The position numbers and the translations under genes are program-made. From positions 1 through 30,585 of the forward strand of contig NZ_SVFW01000048.1 in the NCBI RefSeq assembly GCF_015056685.1: 30,585 nucleotides of DNA, given 5' to 3'. Each line of letters starts with the position of its first letter. The stretch's first letter is position 1. The notes beneath the pieces were generated by a model, which worked only from the letters and a program-made list of their open reading frames with translations, was not told the DNA's origin and made no database searches. Shown here one piece after another: positions 13,009 to 20,742 of this stretch. The stretch is from Butyrivibrio sp. GTDB lineage: Bacteria > Bacillota > Clostridia > Lachnospirales > Lachnospiraceae.

Positions 13009-14793
13009 TTATACAGCTTCCATACCTTCCATCTGTGCAGTAAACAGATGATAGTAAGCTCCCTTGCGGGCCATAAGCTCATCGTGACTTCCACATTCAG
13101 TTATACCACCGTTGTCTATATACATTATTTTATCACATTTAGTAATGGTAGACAGTCTATGGGCAATGATAAAGCTTGTCCTGCCTTCCAGCATTGTATC
13201 AAGACCCTTTTGGAGAGCTTTTTCTGTCTGAACATCAATACTTGAGGTTGCCTCATCAAGTACCAGAATTGCTGGATCAGATAAAAGAGTTCTCGCAAAG
13301 GACAAAAGCTGCTTTTGTCCCTGAGAAAGAAGTGCGCCTCTTTCCTTAACTTCAGTGTTGTAACCCTTAGGCATTACTTTTATAAAGTCGTGAGCACATA
13401 CCGCCCTGCTGGCTCTTCTTATATCCGCCTCAGTTGCATCAAGTTTTCCATAGCGGATATTATCTCCAATTGTTCCGGAGAAAATAAAGCTGTCCTGAAG
13501 CATTATTCCCATCTGTGACCTCAGAGAATGAAGCGTCACCTTTGAAATATCCTGTCCATCAATAAGGATTCTTCCACTATCAACGTTATAGAATCTTGAA
13601 ATAAGGCTTACTATAGTACTCTTTCCGGCTCCTGTAGGACCAACAAGAGCGATGCTCTCGCCTGGTTTTACACTAAATGAAACGTCATGAAGGATTTCTT
13701 TTCCCTTCTCATAGGAAAAAGAGACATGGTCAAAGGTTACTTCGCCGACCATCTTCTTCATTTCCACCGCATCAGGCGCATCGTCAACAGTTACAGGCTC
13801 ATCCATAGTCTCAAAAATTCTCTCAAGATAAGCCATGTTGTTGATGAAGTTGTTAAATATATTTCCAAGGTTCATGATAGGCTGCCAAAATCTTGATGCA
13901 TAGCTTGAGATAGCAACGATCACACCAAGGGACTCATTTCCCTTTGAAAAAACTACAAGTGCAAACATGAATATCGCAGCTCTGACAAGAACCGATATGG
14001 TATCAATTCCAGGCCAGACCATGGTTGAATAGCTGACTGCCTTCATCCATGCCTTTCTGCAATTGGAAGAAAGAACTTTGAATATCTCAGCATTCTCATC
14101 TTCTCTTGCAAAGATCTGTGTTATCCTTGCACCAACAATGTTCTCCTGAAGATAGGCGTTTAAATTGGAGTTCTTGTTTGACACTGCCTGCCAGGCTTTT
14201 CTCTGCTTGTTCTTTATCCAGAACATAAATACCATAAGAAATGGCACACCGGCCAGAACCACAAAGCTCAGCTTAACGTCCACTGCAAACATAAATATTA
14301 CGATGAATACAAGGTTTAATATTTCAAGAACCACGTTGATAAGGCCGTTACTTAGCATATCTGAAACGGAATTTACGTAGTTTACTACTCTTACAAGGAT
14401 CTTTCCGTGTGGTCTGTCATCGTAATATTGGAATGGCAGTTTCTGTAAGTGCTCAAATAGATCGCTCCTTATCTGATAAATAATATCCTGGCTGACATTT
14501 ACCATGATTCTTGAACGGATCGTAGTAAAGATCACACTGCATACGTAAAATAGTGCTGCAGCGACAACCAGTTTGTAGAGAAGGCTCTCATCACCACTTG
14601 GAATTGCCACATCCAAAGCTCTTTGCACAATCATTGGGCTCACAAGGGCTGCTGCTCCGCCAAGGGCGGAAAAAACAAGTGCCAGCGCCATCTTGCCTGC
14701 ATGCTTTTTTATATATCCGGAAGCCCTGAGAAGGTGCTTTATATCAAAGGGCTCTTCTAATATCTCATCTTCTTTATATGTATTTCGTCTCAT
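13009..14793 (-). CDS. ABC exporter subunit (TMD-NBD half transporter), catalytic-site partner
   Basis: The start is the ATG at 14793 (MRRNTYKEDEILEEPF), with a GGAG site 8 nt upstream, giving 594 residues. The N-terminal half is a six-helix type-1 exporter domain (ABC_membrane). The C-terminal half is an ATPase with Walker A GPTGAGKST, Walker B ILVLDEA with the catalytic Glu, and His in IIAHRLS. Its signature reads LSQGQ rather than LSGGQ. The upstream gene (15009-16790) has the complementary defects, so the two should form a heterodimer with one consensus and one degenerate ATP site, like BmrCD or TM287/288. Multidrug or lipid/peptide export is likely; the substrate is unknown. Confidence 0.93.
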   Translation of the reverse strand: MRRNTYKEDEILEEPFDIKHLLRASGYIKKHAGKMALALVFSALGGAAALVSPMIVQRALDVAIPSGDESLLYKLVVAAALFYVCSVIFTTIRSRIMVNVSQDIIYQIRSDLFEHLQKLPFQYYDDRPHGKILVRVVNYVNSVSDMLSNGLINVVLEILNLVFIVIFMFAVDVKLSFVVLAGVPFLMVFMFWIKNKQRKAWQAVSNKNSNLNAYLQENIVGARITQIFAREDENAEIFKVLSSNCRKAWMKAVSYSTMVWPGIDTISVLVRAAIFMFALVVFSKGNESLGVIVAISSYASRFWQPIMNLGNIFNNFINNMAYLERIFETMDEPVTVDDAPDAVEMKKMVGEVTFDHVSFSYEKGKEILHDVSFSVKPGESIALVGPTGAGKSTIVSLISRFYNVDSGRILIDGQDISKVTLHSLRSQMGIMLQDSFIFSGTIGDNIRYGKLDATEADIRRASRAVCAHDFIKVMPKGYNTEVKERGALLSQGQKQLLSFARTLLSDPAILVLDEATSSIDVQTEKALQKGLDTMLEGRTSFIIAHRLSTITKCDKIMYIDNGGITECGSHDELMARKGAYYHLFTAQMEGMEAV

Positions 14794-14864
14794 GTACTTA
14801 TCTCCTCGTTTATATCTCCTGCCTATAGCTGCGGTATTACCTGTACTTTGAAAATTCATAGTGC

Positions 14865-15012
14865 CTAAAGCGTTTTGTAAGTGCATATATGTTTTTGCTG
14901 CCTTGAAAAACGTCAGCACTTAGCTTACGTTTTTTGTAAGCTTAGTACTGCTACGTTTTTCACGGAATGAAAATGTCAGCTAAAACAGATATGTGCGCAT
15001 CAAAACGTTTAG
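14865..15012. repeat. Long imperfect palindrome between the two ABC exporter genes
   Basis: Almost the whole 215-bp gap folds on itself. The inner arms 14905-14928 and 14936-14961 are nearly perfect (two substitutions, one 2-nt bulge) around a 7-nt loop. The outer arms 14871-14900 and 14977-15007 pair with a few mismatches, and CTAAAG/TTTAG extends them to 14865 and 15012, where the stop codon of the upstream gene sits. It has no good open frame and no proper terminator T-tract. It could be a palindromic mobile (MITE-like) element, or an RNA stem that sets relative expression of the two subunits. Confidence 0.7.
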
Positions 15013-16790
15013 CTAACCTGCAGTTTCACAAGTTCTGCATAATATCCGCCAAGCTTGATAAGTTCCTCGTGAGTTCCGCGCTCCGTTATCTCTCCATGCT
15101 GCATGATCAGTATCTGGTCTGCATCCTTGGTAGTTGATATACGCTGCGCAATGATGATCTTTGTGCACTCAAAATCAAGATTTCTTAGGCTCTCCTGAAT
15201 CTCTTTTTCCGTCTCAAGGTCAACGGCTGAAGTTGTATCATCGAGAATAAGGATGGATGGCCTTACAGCCAGCGCTCTTGCAAGAGATATTCTCTGCTTC
15301 TGTCCGCCGGAGAGGCCAACACCTCTTTCACCTACAATAGTTTCGTAGCCTTCAGGCATCTTGGCGATAAAGTCGGAAGCCGCAGAATATTTGGCAAAAC
15401 GAACAACCTCCTCACGACTTATTTCGCTGTCACCATAGGCAATATTTCCATCGATCGTGTCAGAATAAAGAAGTACATCCTGGGTAGCAAGACCTATGTT
15501 CTTCCTGAGCTGATTTAGTTTTAATTTATTGACATTTACGCCATCAATAAGGATTTCTCCGCTTGAAGGCTCATAGAATCTAGGGATCAGATGGATAAGA
15601 GAAGTTTTTCCACATCCTGTCTCGCCCATGATCGCGATTGTCTGTCCTTTTTTAGCAGTAAAAGAAATATGCTCCAGGACCGGGAGATCATTGTCTGCAT
15701 AGTGAAAAGAAACATCTTTAAATTCTATGTTTCCTTCAAATCTTCCAGGCTTATCAACAGCGTCTTTAGCGTCTACGATCTCTGCCTCTGAGTAGTAGAT
15801 CTCCATAACCTTTGCAGATGCTGCCGAGAATCTCTGGAATTCATTCATAACGTTTCCAAGCTGCCTCATAGGGTTGGCTATGGCCCAGATAAGGCCTGAA
15901 AATGCCACGTATTCGCCCATTGTCATATCACCATGAATAAGGAAAAGACCTCCCACCAAAAGAAGTATTACCGCAAGAGCATTGGCAAGAGTTTCTACAA
16001 AAGGATAGAAACGAAGCCATATCATTGCTGTCTTTTTATTGGTATCTCTATAGTCAGTGTTGCACTCATCAAATTTTTCTATCTCATAGGCTTCCCTTGC
16101 AAAAGCCTTAACCACTCTGTTTCCGGCTATATTCTCCTGCGCCACTGTATTCATATATGCCAGTTTTTCACGAAGAAGCGCATGCATTGGCGCAACTAAG
16201 AGCTTAAATACATATATGATAAAGAAAATGAGCGGAGCCACGATCAAAAGGCTAAATGCCAGTCTCCAGTCCATGTAGATAAAGTAAATTGCAGTTGCTG
16301 TGACCAGAGAAAATGCTTCAACAACCATTCTGACTACCCACGCAACCATGTGCCTTACAGCATCAAGGTCTCCCGTAACTCTGGTCATCAGATCACCTGT
16401 ACGATAGGTGTTGTAAAATTTCATGTCCTGTCTTTGGATCTTGTCATAGAGAAAATTCCTTACTTTAAAGAGAACCTGCTGCGATACAAACTCATATCCC
16501 ATGCAGTCAAAATAGACTATGATGCACCTAAGTACAGTAAGGCTTATCATAAGAACAAGGAGCCTGATAAATTCATCCGGATGCCCCGTAAGATTTTCTT
16601 TTGCACCAGGGCCAGACAAAAATCTGTCCACAATTTGCGCAGAAAAAAATGGCACAGTCAGTTGCAACATATTGTAGACAACTGTGCCAATCACCGCCAG
16701 TACATATAAAGCTCTGTACCCTTCCATATTATCCCACAACCACTGAAGCCTCGTCCTGGGATACTTCCGCCTCGAGTTTCGCTTTTTCAT
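15009..16790 (-). CDS. ABC exporter subunit (TMD-NBD half transporter), degenerate-site subunit
   Basis: The start is the ATG at 16790 (MKKRNSRRKYPRTRLQW), 593 residues, with a weak GGGGTGG site upstream. It has six membrane helices followed by an ATPase with Walker A GETGCGKTS and a canonical LSGGQ signature. Walker B reads ILILDDT, with Asp (about 518) instead of the catalytic Glu, and the switch His is replaced by Gln (IIIAQRIS, about 549). These two changes mark the non-catalytic nucleotide site of heterodimeric exporters. Its partner is the next gene, 215 bp downstream past a long palindrome. The promoter is at 16846-16874. Confidence 0.93.
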   Translation of the reverse strand: MKKRNSRRKYPRTRLQWLWDNMEGYRALYVLAVIGTVVYNMLQLTVPFFSAQIVDRFLSGPGAKENLTGHPDEFIRLLVLMISLTVLRCIIVYFDCMGYEFVSQQVLFKVRNFLYDKIQRQDMKFYNTYRTGDLMTRVTGDLDAVRHMVAWVVRMVVEAFSLVTATAIYFIYMDWRLAFSLLIVAPLIFFIIYVFKLLVAPMHALLREKLAYMNTVAQENIAGNRVVKAFAREAYEIEKFDECNTDYRDTNKKTAMIWLRFYPFVETLANALAVILLLVGGLFLIHGDMTMGEYVAFSGLIWAIANPMRQLGNVMNEFQRFSAASAKVMEIYYSEAEIVDAKDAVDKPGRFEGNIEFKDVSFHYADNDLPVLEHISFTAKKGQTIAIMGETGCGKTSLIHLIPRFYEPSSGEILIDGVNVNKLKLNQLRKNIGLATQDVLLYSDTIDGNIAYGDSEISREEVVRFAKYSAASDFIAKMPEGYETIVGERGVGLSGGQKQRISLARALAVRPSILILDDTTSAVDLETEKEIQESLRNLDFECTKIIIAQRISTTKDADQILIMQHGEITERGTHEELIKLGGYYAELVKLQVS

Positions 16791-16845
16791 AATAACCACC
16801 CCATGAAATAAATAGTAATAATAAAAATAGTTTCTGCTAATCTTG

Positions 16846-16874
16846 ATTGTATTCCACCCATACACCTAATTCAA
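16846..16874 (-). promoter_or_regulatory. Promoter of the ABC exporter pair
   Basis: On the minus strand, TTGAAT (16869-16874) and TACAAT (16846-16851) have a 17-bp spacer. The expected start is near 16839, giving a leader of about 50 nt before the ATG at 16790. It lies in the divergent gap shared with the diguanylate cyclase gene. Confidence 0.6.
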
Positions 16875-16969
16875 TCTAAAATAATCTGATTTCTTATCAT
16901 TTTTTGCTTTGTTTTTATTCTTTTATCGCTTTGTTAATCAAATTATAAGAATTATCGTTAAATAGTACA

Positions 16970-17001
16970 TGATATAATTATAATCAGTAGATTTATGGAG
17001 G
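16970..17001 (+). promoter_or_regulatory. Extended -10 promoter and ribosome binding site of the diguanylate cyclase gene
   Basis: TGATATAAT (16970-16978) is an extended -10 element (TGn plus TATAAT). I see no good -35, as expected for that class. GGAGG at 16997-17001 is 9 nt before the ATG at 17011, which favours that ATG over the TTG at 17005. Confidence 0.55.
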
Positions 17002-17010
17002 TTATTGCCT

Positions 17011-18573
17011 ATGGATACGCGCTTTAGGAGACGTATAATTGCTTTTGCCTACATACTCATAATCCTATTGTTTATAGGACTTGGTTTTTGCTATTCAAAC
17101 GAATCAAATAATTATTATAGAGAAAATTCTGTATCTCTTAATGACTATTGGAAAATTGATGATAAATACATCACTTTTCCATTTAGCAGCGACGAAACCT
17201 TTACGATCAACAACACCCTTCCCACAGTATATGGCGATCAGCTCCTTGTTATCAGATGCTACTATAAAGCGTTTTCAGTCTTCATTGATGGAACAGAAGT
17301 TTTAGAATCAAGAAACAACGTATTATTTGGTCATAGTACTGATGTTGGCAAAAAAGAGATCTGGATTCCGCTTGAATATGAATACACCGGAAAAAAAGTC
17401 GAAGTAAAGATTACTCCTCAAGAATCCCTTTATGGTGCAGAACTCACTGAAGCCTTTGTAACCACCAGATCCGCATACGTTATTGCCCAGTTAAGGAGCA
17501 ACGTTCCCTCAGTTGTCCTGTTTATCCTTTTCACAGTTACCGGTTTTTTTGAGATGCTGGTATCAACTGTATTTATCCTAAAAAGAGCTAACCTTATCAG
17601 AAAGCTCTCATTTGAAGCCCTTTTCTATGCAGGAGCCTTTTCTGTAGTTGCAGGGCAGTGGATCATAAACGAGACAAGGATTCCTTTCATTGCGGTTGGA
17701 TATATAACAGGCTTTTCAATCCTTACTATAGTCTCATTTTTGCTGATGCCTCTTTTGTTCTTTGAAATCGCAAGATGCATCTTCCTACGTGTAGAGCTGA
17801 TCGATCATATAATTGATGGCGCTATTGCTATTGTTATCCTGATTGCCTGCACTTTAGCGTCATTCGACATCTTCGAGTGGGGATGGTTGGTCTACGTAGC
17901 GCATGTACTTGACATAGTTGTTATGGTCATGGTCGGCTACTACTCATATTCCAGTATAAAAGAAGAAAAGAAGCTTTCAAGCAGAACAGGAATAGCTGTA
18001 GCTAATGGAATATTCATAATTCTGGCAGGATACTCACTTATTAAATACATCGACAATGTAGGCTATAACTACATCTTTTTCATAATAATAGCTCTTATGC
18101 TCTACATTATGGTGCAGGTTGGCCTCATTTACAGAAGGATAGGTCTTAACGTAAAGGAAGAAAAAGAATTTGCACAGGCCAAAATAGATGCCTATACGGA
18201 TCAGCTTACAGGCATTGGTAACAGAAGGCATTTTTACGCACTTGCTGATGACTATGAAAAGAACCGTCTTCCAAATGATCTAACTTATATAGCCATAGAC
18301 GTTAACAGGCTTAAATACTACAATGACACCTTAGGTCATGACGCCGGGGATGAGCTGTTAAAAGGAACTGCAACATGCCTTAAACTTGCATTTTCTTCAT
18401 CCTCTACCAGCACCATTTCAAGGCTTGGTGGCGATGAGTTCGCCATTTTGATAATTGCGAATAGGAATGAGCTCGAAAAAAGAATCAGCTACTTAAGGAC
18501 GCAGCTCGAACACTGGCACGGAGAATACGTTAAGGGAATCAATGTCGCCCTTGGATATGCCACAGTCAGATAG
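17011..18573 (+). CDS. 7TM-sensor diguanylate cyclase, truncated by an in-frame TAG
   Basis: The visible product is 520 residues. A signal-anchor helix (7-27) is followed by an extracellular beta-rich domain (about 28-160) with the look of a 7TMR-DISM extracellular module. A block of about seven membrane helices (160-375) and a GGDEF domain follow. The cyclase has DQLTGIGNRR at about 389-398 and an intact GGDEF at 473-477, so it should make c-di-GMP in response to an outside signal. No RxxD inhibitory site is present. The frame stops at TAG 18571-18573 after GYATVR, well before the usual end of the domain, while homologous sequence continues in the same frame (18574-18702). It is a recent nonsense allele or a recoded gene. 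Confidence 0.85.
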   Translation: MDTRFRRRIIAFAYILIILLFIGLGFCYSNESNNYYRENSVSLNDYWKIDDKYITFPFSSDETFTINNTLPTVYGDQLLVIRCYYKAFSVFIDGTEVLESRNNVLFGHSTDVGKKEIWIPLEYEYTGKKVEVKITPQESLYGAELTEAFVTTRSAYVIAQLRSNVPSVVLFILFTVTGFFEMLVSTVFILKRANLIRKLSFEALFYAGAFSVVAGQWIINETRIPFIAVGYITGFSILTIVSFLLMPLLFFEIARCIFLRVELIDHIIDGAIAIVILIACTLASFDIFEWGWLVYVAHVLDIVVMVMVGYYSYSSIKEEKKLSSRTGIAVANGIFIILAGYSLIKYIDNVGYNYIFFIIIALMLYIMVQVGLIYRRIGLNVKEEKEFAQAKIDAYTDQLTGIGNRRHFYALADDYEKNRLPNDLTYIAIDVNRLKYYNDTLGHDAGDELLKGTATCLKLAFSSSSTSTISRLGGDEFAILIIANRNELEKRISYLRTQLEHWHGEYVKGINVALGYATVR

Positions 18574-18702
18574 AATCCTCACTGTAATATAGAGGAACTC
18601 GCTAAGATTGCTGACAACAACATGTACGAGGATAAAAAAGCCTTCTACGAAAAGACAGGCTATGACAGGCGAGGCCAGAACAACGTCCAGAACGATGTTT
18701 AA
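18574..18702 (+). pseudogene. Detached C-terminal tail of the GGDEF domain, in frame after the TAG
   Basis: Directly after the TAG the same frame encodes 42 more residues, NPHCNIEELAKIADNNMYED then KKAFYEKTGYDRRGQ, ending at TAA 18700-18702. ELAKIADNNMYEDKK is the classic last helix of GGDEF domains. There is no start codon or ribosome binding site of its own. A single base change (GAG, CAG or AAG to TAG) would explain the break. With readthrough the protein would be 563 residues. Confidence 0.85.
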
Positions 18703-18740
18703 AGACATATTCAGATGAATGTTAGAAGTAATATAAAAAA

Positions 18741-18835
18741 GCATGTTGCTCGCAACATGCTCGCGCCGAGCGCGGTTGCATTTATGCAACATATACCTTA
18801 CGCGCGAGTGCGCATCCATAGCGGAGCGTTTTTTT
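18741..18835 (+). terminator. Clustered hairpins ending in a T7 run, downstream of the GGDEF gene
   Basis: In 95 nt I can read several stems: GCATGTTGC/GCAACATGC (18741-18760, perfect 9 bp), CGCG/CGCG (18762-18774), GTTGCAT/ATGCAAC (18775-18790), and GCGC/GCGC (18802-18813). A longer-range CTCGCGC/GCGCGAG pairing (18760-18766 with 18802-18808) encloses the third stem. TTTTTTT follows at 18829-18835. The simplest role is the terminator of the cyclase gene. The number of stems and alternatives would also fit a structured small RNA. Confidence 0.5.
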
Positions 18836-18878
18836 GTTTAATAGGAAATTCGGAAGAATTTCCTATTAAACAAAAAAA
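18829..18878. repeat. Perfect 23-bp palindrome with 4-nt loop
   Basis: 18829-18851 and 18856-18878 are perfect inverted copies around the loop GGAA. The outer ends are T7 and A7. The left T7 doubles as the T-run after the hairpin cluster, and the A7 read on the minus strand is the T-run of the tRNA terminator. It may be a cruciform-forming or RNA element. Confidence 0.8.
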
Positions 18879-18901
18879 CCCATCGGATAAACTCCGATGG
18901 G
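18872..18901 (-). terminator. Intrinsic terminator of tRNA-Thr
   Basis: CCCATCGGA (18879-18887) and TCCGATGGG (18893-18901) form a perfect 9-bp stem with a 5-nt loop, followed on the minus strand by TTTTTTT (18878-18872). It lies 13 nt after the 3' end of the tRNA gene. Confidence 0.9.
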
Positions 18902-18914
18902 ATTTAATATATAC

Positions 18915-18987
18915 AGCTGCTGACGGGAATCGAACCCGTGACCTCCGCACTACCAATGCGACGCACTACCGACTGTGCTACAACAGC
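18915..18987 (-). tRNA. tRNA-Thr (anticodon GGT)
   Basis: The minus strand folds as a 73-nt cloverleaf without an encoded CCA. Acceptor arms are GCTGTTG and CAGCAGC, with discriminator T. The D-stem is GCAC/GTGC. The anticodon stem is TCGCA/TGCGG around the loop TTGGTAG, giving anticodon GGT, which reads ACC and ACT. The T-stem is ACGGG/CCCGT with loop TTCGATT. A strong promoter and a strong terminator flank it, so it is its own unit and may also receive readthrough from the operon upstream. Confidence 0.96.
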
Positions 18988-19011
18988 TTGGGCAATTTAG
19001 CCACGAATGAT

Positions 19012-19040
19012 ATTATAGCAAGTGATAACCCTTAAGTCAA
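19012..19040 (-). promoter_or_regulatory. Promoter of tRNA-Thr
   Basis: On the minus strand, TTGACT (19035-19040) and TATAAT (19012-19017) have a 17-bp spacer. The -35 box abuts the DUF4364 stop codon. The predicted start near 19004 gives a leader of about 17 nt before the tRNA. Confidence 0.8.
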
Positions 19041-19565
19041 TCACTCATCAAGCATTAAATTATTGATCAAAAACTGATATACTTCCTGATTTTTTTCAAG
19101 CCAGTTTCTGCAGATGGCCTGAGCCATTTCCTCTGTTGGAACAGGAATCTGAATATCTATAAGAGTATGTCCGCTCTCTCTTGCAATAACACGGGCAGTA
19201 TACTCATTTTCACCTGTTTTCTGATAATCTCCGATTATCGAGCCCTCGCTTCTAAGCTTCATGCTATTAGCTTTTAAATAATCATCAATCTGAGATTTTA
19301 TAGAAGGATTGATCCTGTTTCCGAAAAACTTAAGGGCCTCTTCTCCCTCTTCAGTTATTTCAAGATAAGTTCTATTGGCAACAGTTTTTTCTTTGATAAG
19401 ATCAGAGGAAGCCATCTCTGCAAAAACTTCCTGCAAAGTTAAGAATGTCGTATATTCTTTTTCCAGTATAAAATCATAAATCTGTGACTTGCTAAGAGGC
19501 ACTTCGCACCTCTTTAACATATACAGAACAATCATCTTGTATAAAGTAAGATACCTTGAGCTCAC
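19041..19565 (-). CDS. DUF4364 family protein (winged-helix, PadR-like)
   Basis: About 174 residues. The N-terminal 85 residues look like a winged helix (LTLYKMIVLYMLKRCEVPLSK, DLIKEKTVANRTYLEITEEG), and the rest matches the DUF4364 pattern seen in many Clostridia. The ATG at 19571 is only 1 nt after GGAGG, too close for initiation; the GTG at 19565 has 7-nt spacing, so I choose it. It is the last gene of the rarA-malic enzyme operon. A transcriptional role is inferred from the fold; its target is unknown. Confidence 0.87.
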   Translation of the reverse strand: MSSRYLTLYKMIVLYMLKRCEVPLSKSQIYDFILEKEYTTFLTLQEVFAEMASSDLIKEKTVANRTYLEITEEGEEALKFFGNRINPSIKSQIDDYLKANSMKLRSEGSIIGDYQKTGENEYTARVIARESGHTLIDIQIPVPTEEMAQAICRNWLEKNQEVYQFLINNLMLDE

Positions 19566-19580
19566 GCTCATACCTCCAAA

Positions 19581-20729
19581 TTAAATAAGTTCTTTTACTG
19601 CTTTTGAAACAACTTCCGCACATCTCGGGTCAAATGCAGGAGGAAGTATATTTTCTTCGTTAAGTTCGCTATCAGGAACAAGACCTGCCAAAGCTTTTGC
19701 AGCTGCGAGCTTCATCTCATCAGTGATGCGCTTTGCGCCACCCTCAAGAGCGCCCTTAAAGATTCCTGGGAAAACAAGCACATTGTTTACCTGGTTAGGG
19801 AAATCACTTCTTCCTGTACCTATAACCCTTACTCCTGCTTCTCTGGCAAGGTCAGGCATGATCTCAGGAACAGGATTTGCCATAGCAAACATTATAGCTC
19901 CATCATTCATTTCCTGCGCCATTTCTTTGGTCACAATTCCAGGTGCAGATACACCAACGAATATATCAGCTCCCTTTAAAGCATCAGCAAGTGTTCCTGT
20001 CTTCTGCTCAGGATTGGTAACATCCATCATCTTTTCCTGCATCCAGTTAAGATCTGCAGATGCCTTGGAAAGAATTCCTGACTTATCACACATTGTAACA
20101 TTTTTAAATCCATAGGTAAGCAAAAGTTTTGTTATAGCAATTCCTGCGCTTCCTGCGCCGTTAACTACTACTTTGCAGTCTTCTTTCTTTTTGCCTACTA
20201 CTTTCAGGGCATTTATAATACCTGCAAGAACGACAATTGCTGTTCCATGCTGGTCATCATGAAAAACAGGGATATCCAGCTTTTCTTTTAATCTCTCCTC
20301 TATTTCAAAGCATCTTGGTGCTGAAATATCTTCAAGATTTATTCCGCCAAAACCAGGTGCAAGATATGTAACTGCCTTAATGATTTCTTCTGTATTCTGA
20401 GTATCAAGGCAGATAGGAACAGCATTAACTCCGCCAAACTCTTTAAAAAGCACTGCCTTGCCTTCCATAACAGGCATTGCTGCATGAGGTCCAATATTAC
20501 CAAGTCCCAAAACTGCGCTACCATCAGATACAACAGCAATTGTGTTTGACTTGATCGTGTATTTGTAAGCAAGGCTCTTGTCCTTGGCAATCAGCTTGCA
20601 AGGCTCTGCCACACCTGGTGTATAACATACAGCCAGATCTTCTTTTGAATTAACCTTGGCTTTGGAAACTATCTCAAGTTTTCCCTGCCATTTTTCATGC
20701 ATCTCAAGTGCTTTTTCAGCGTTTGTCAT
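19581..20729 (-). CDS. NAD(P)-dependent malic enzyme
   Basis: The 382-residue length fits the short bacterial malic enzymes, which convert malate to pyruvate and CO2 with reduction of NAD(P). Motifs seen are CYTPGVAEPC with Tyr36, the catalytic Lys region GKAVLFKEFGG (about 90-100), the metal-binding LEDISAPRCFEIEE, VFHDDQHGTA, and the Rossmann motif NGAGSAGIA. The ATG follows AGGAGG. It is 13 nt downstream of the glycosidase-like gene and 9 nt upstream of DUF4364. Cofactor preference cannot be judged from sequence. Confidence 0.96.
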   Translation of the reverse strand: MTNAEKALEMHEKWQGKLEIVSKAKVNSKEDLAVCYTPGVAEPCKLIAKDKSLAYKYTIKSNTIAVVSDGSAVLGLGNIGPHAAMPVMEGKAVLFKEFGGVNAVPICLDTQNTEEIIKAVTYLAPGFGGINLEDISAPRCFEIEERLKEKLDIPVFHDDQHGTAIVVLAGIINALKVVGKKKEDCKVVVNGAGSAGIAITKLLLTYGFKNVTMCDKSGILSKASADLNWMQEKMMDVTNPEQKTGTLADALKGADIFVGVSAPGIVTKEMAQEMNDGAIMFAMANPVPEIMPDLAREAGVRVIGTGRSDFPNQVNNVLVFPGIFKGALEGGAKRITDEMKLAAAKALAGLVPDSELNEENILPPAFDPRCAEVVSKAVKELI

Positions 20730-20742
20730 AATAATGCTCCTC

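Noticed and set aside
18715..19035. Plus-strand open frame of 106 codons across the hairpin cluster and the tRNA
   Set aside because: It runs through palindromes, terminators and the antisense of tRNA-Thr, has no ribosome binding site and no recognisable protein pattern.
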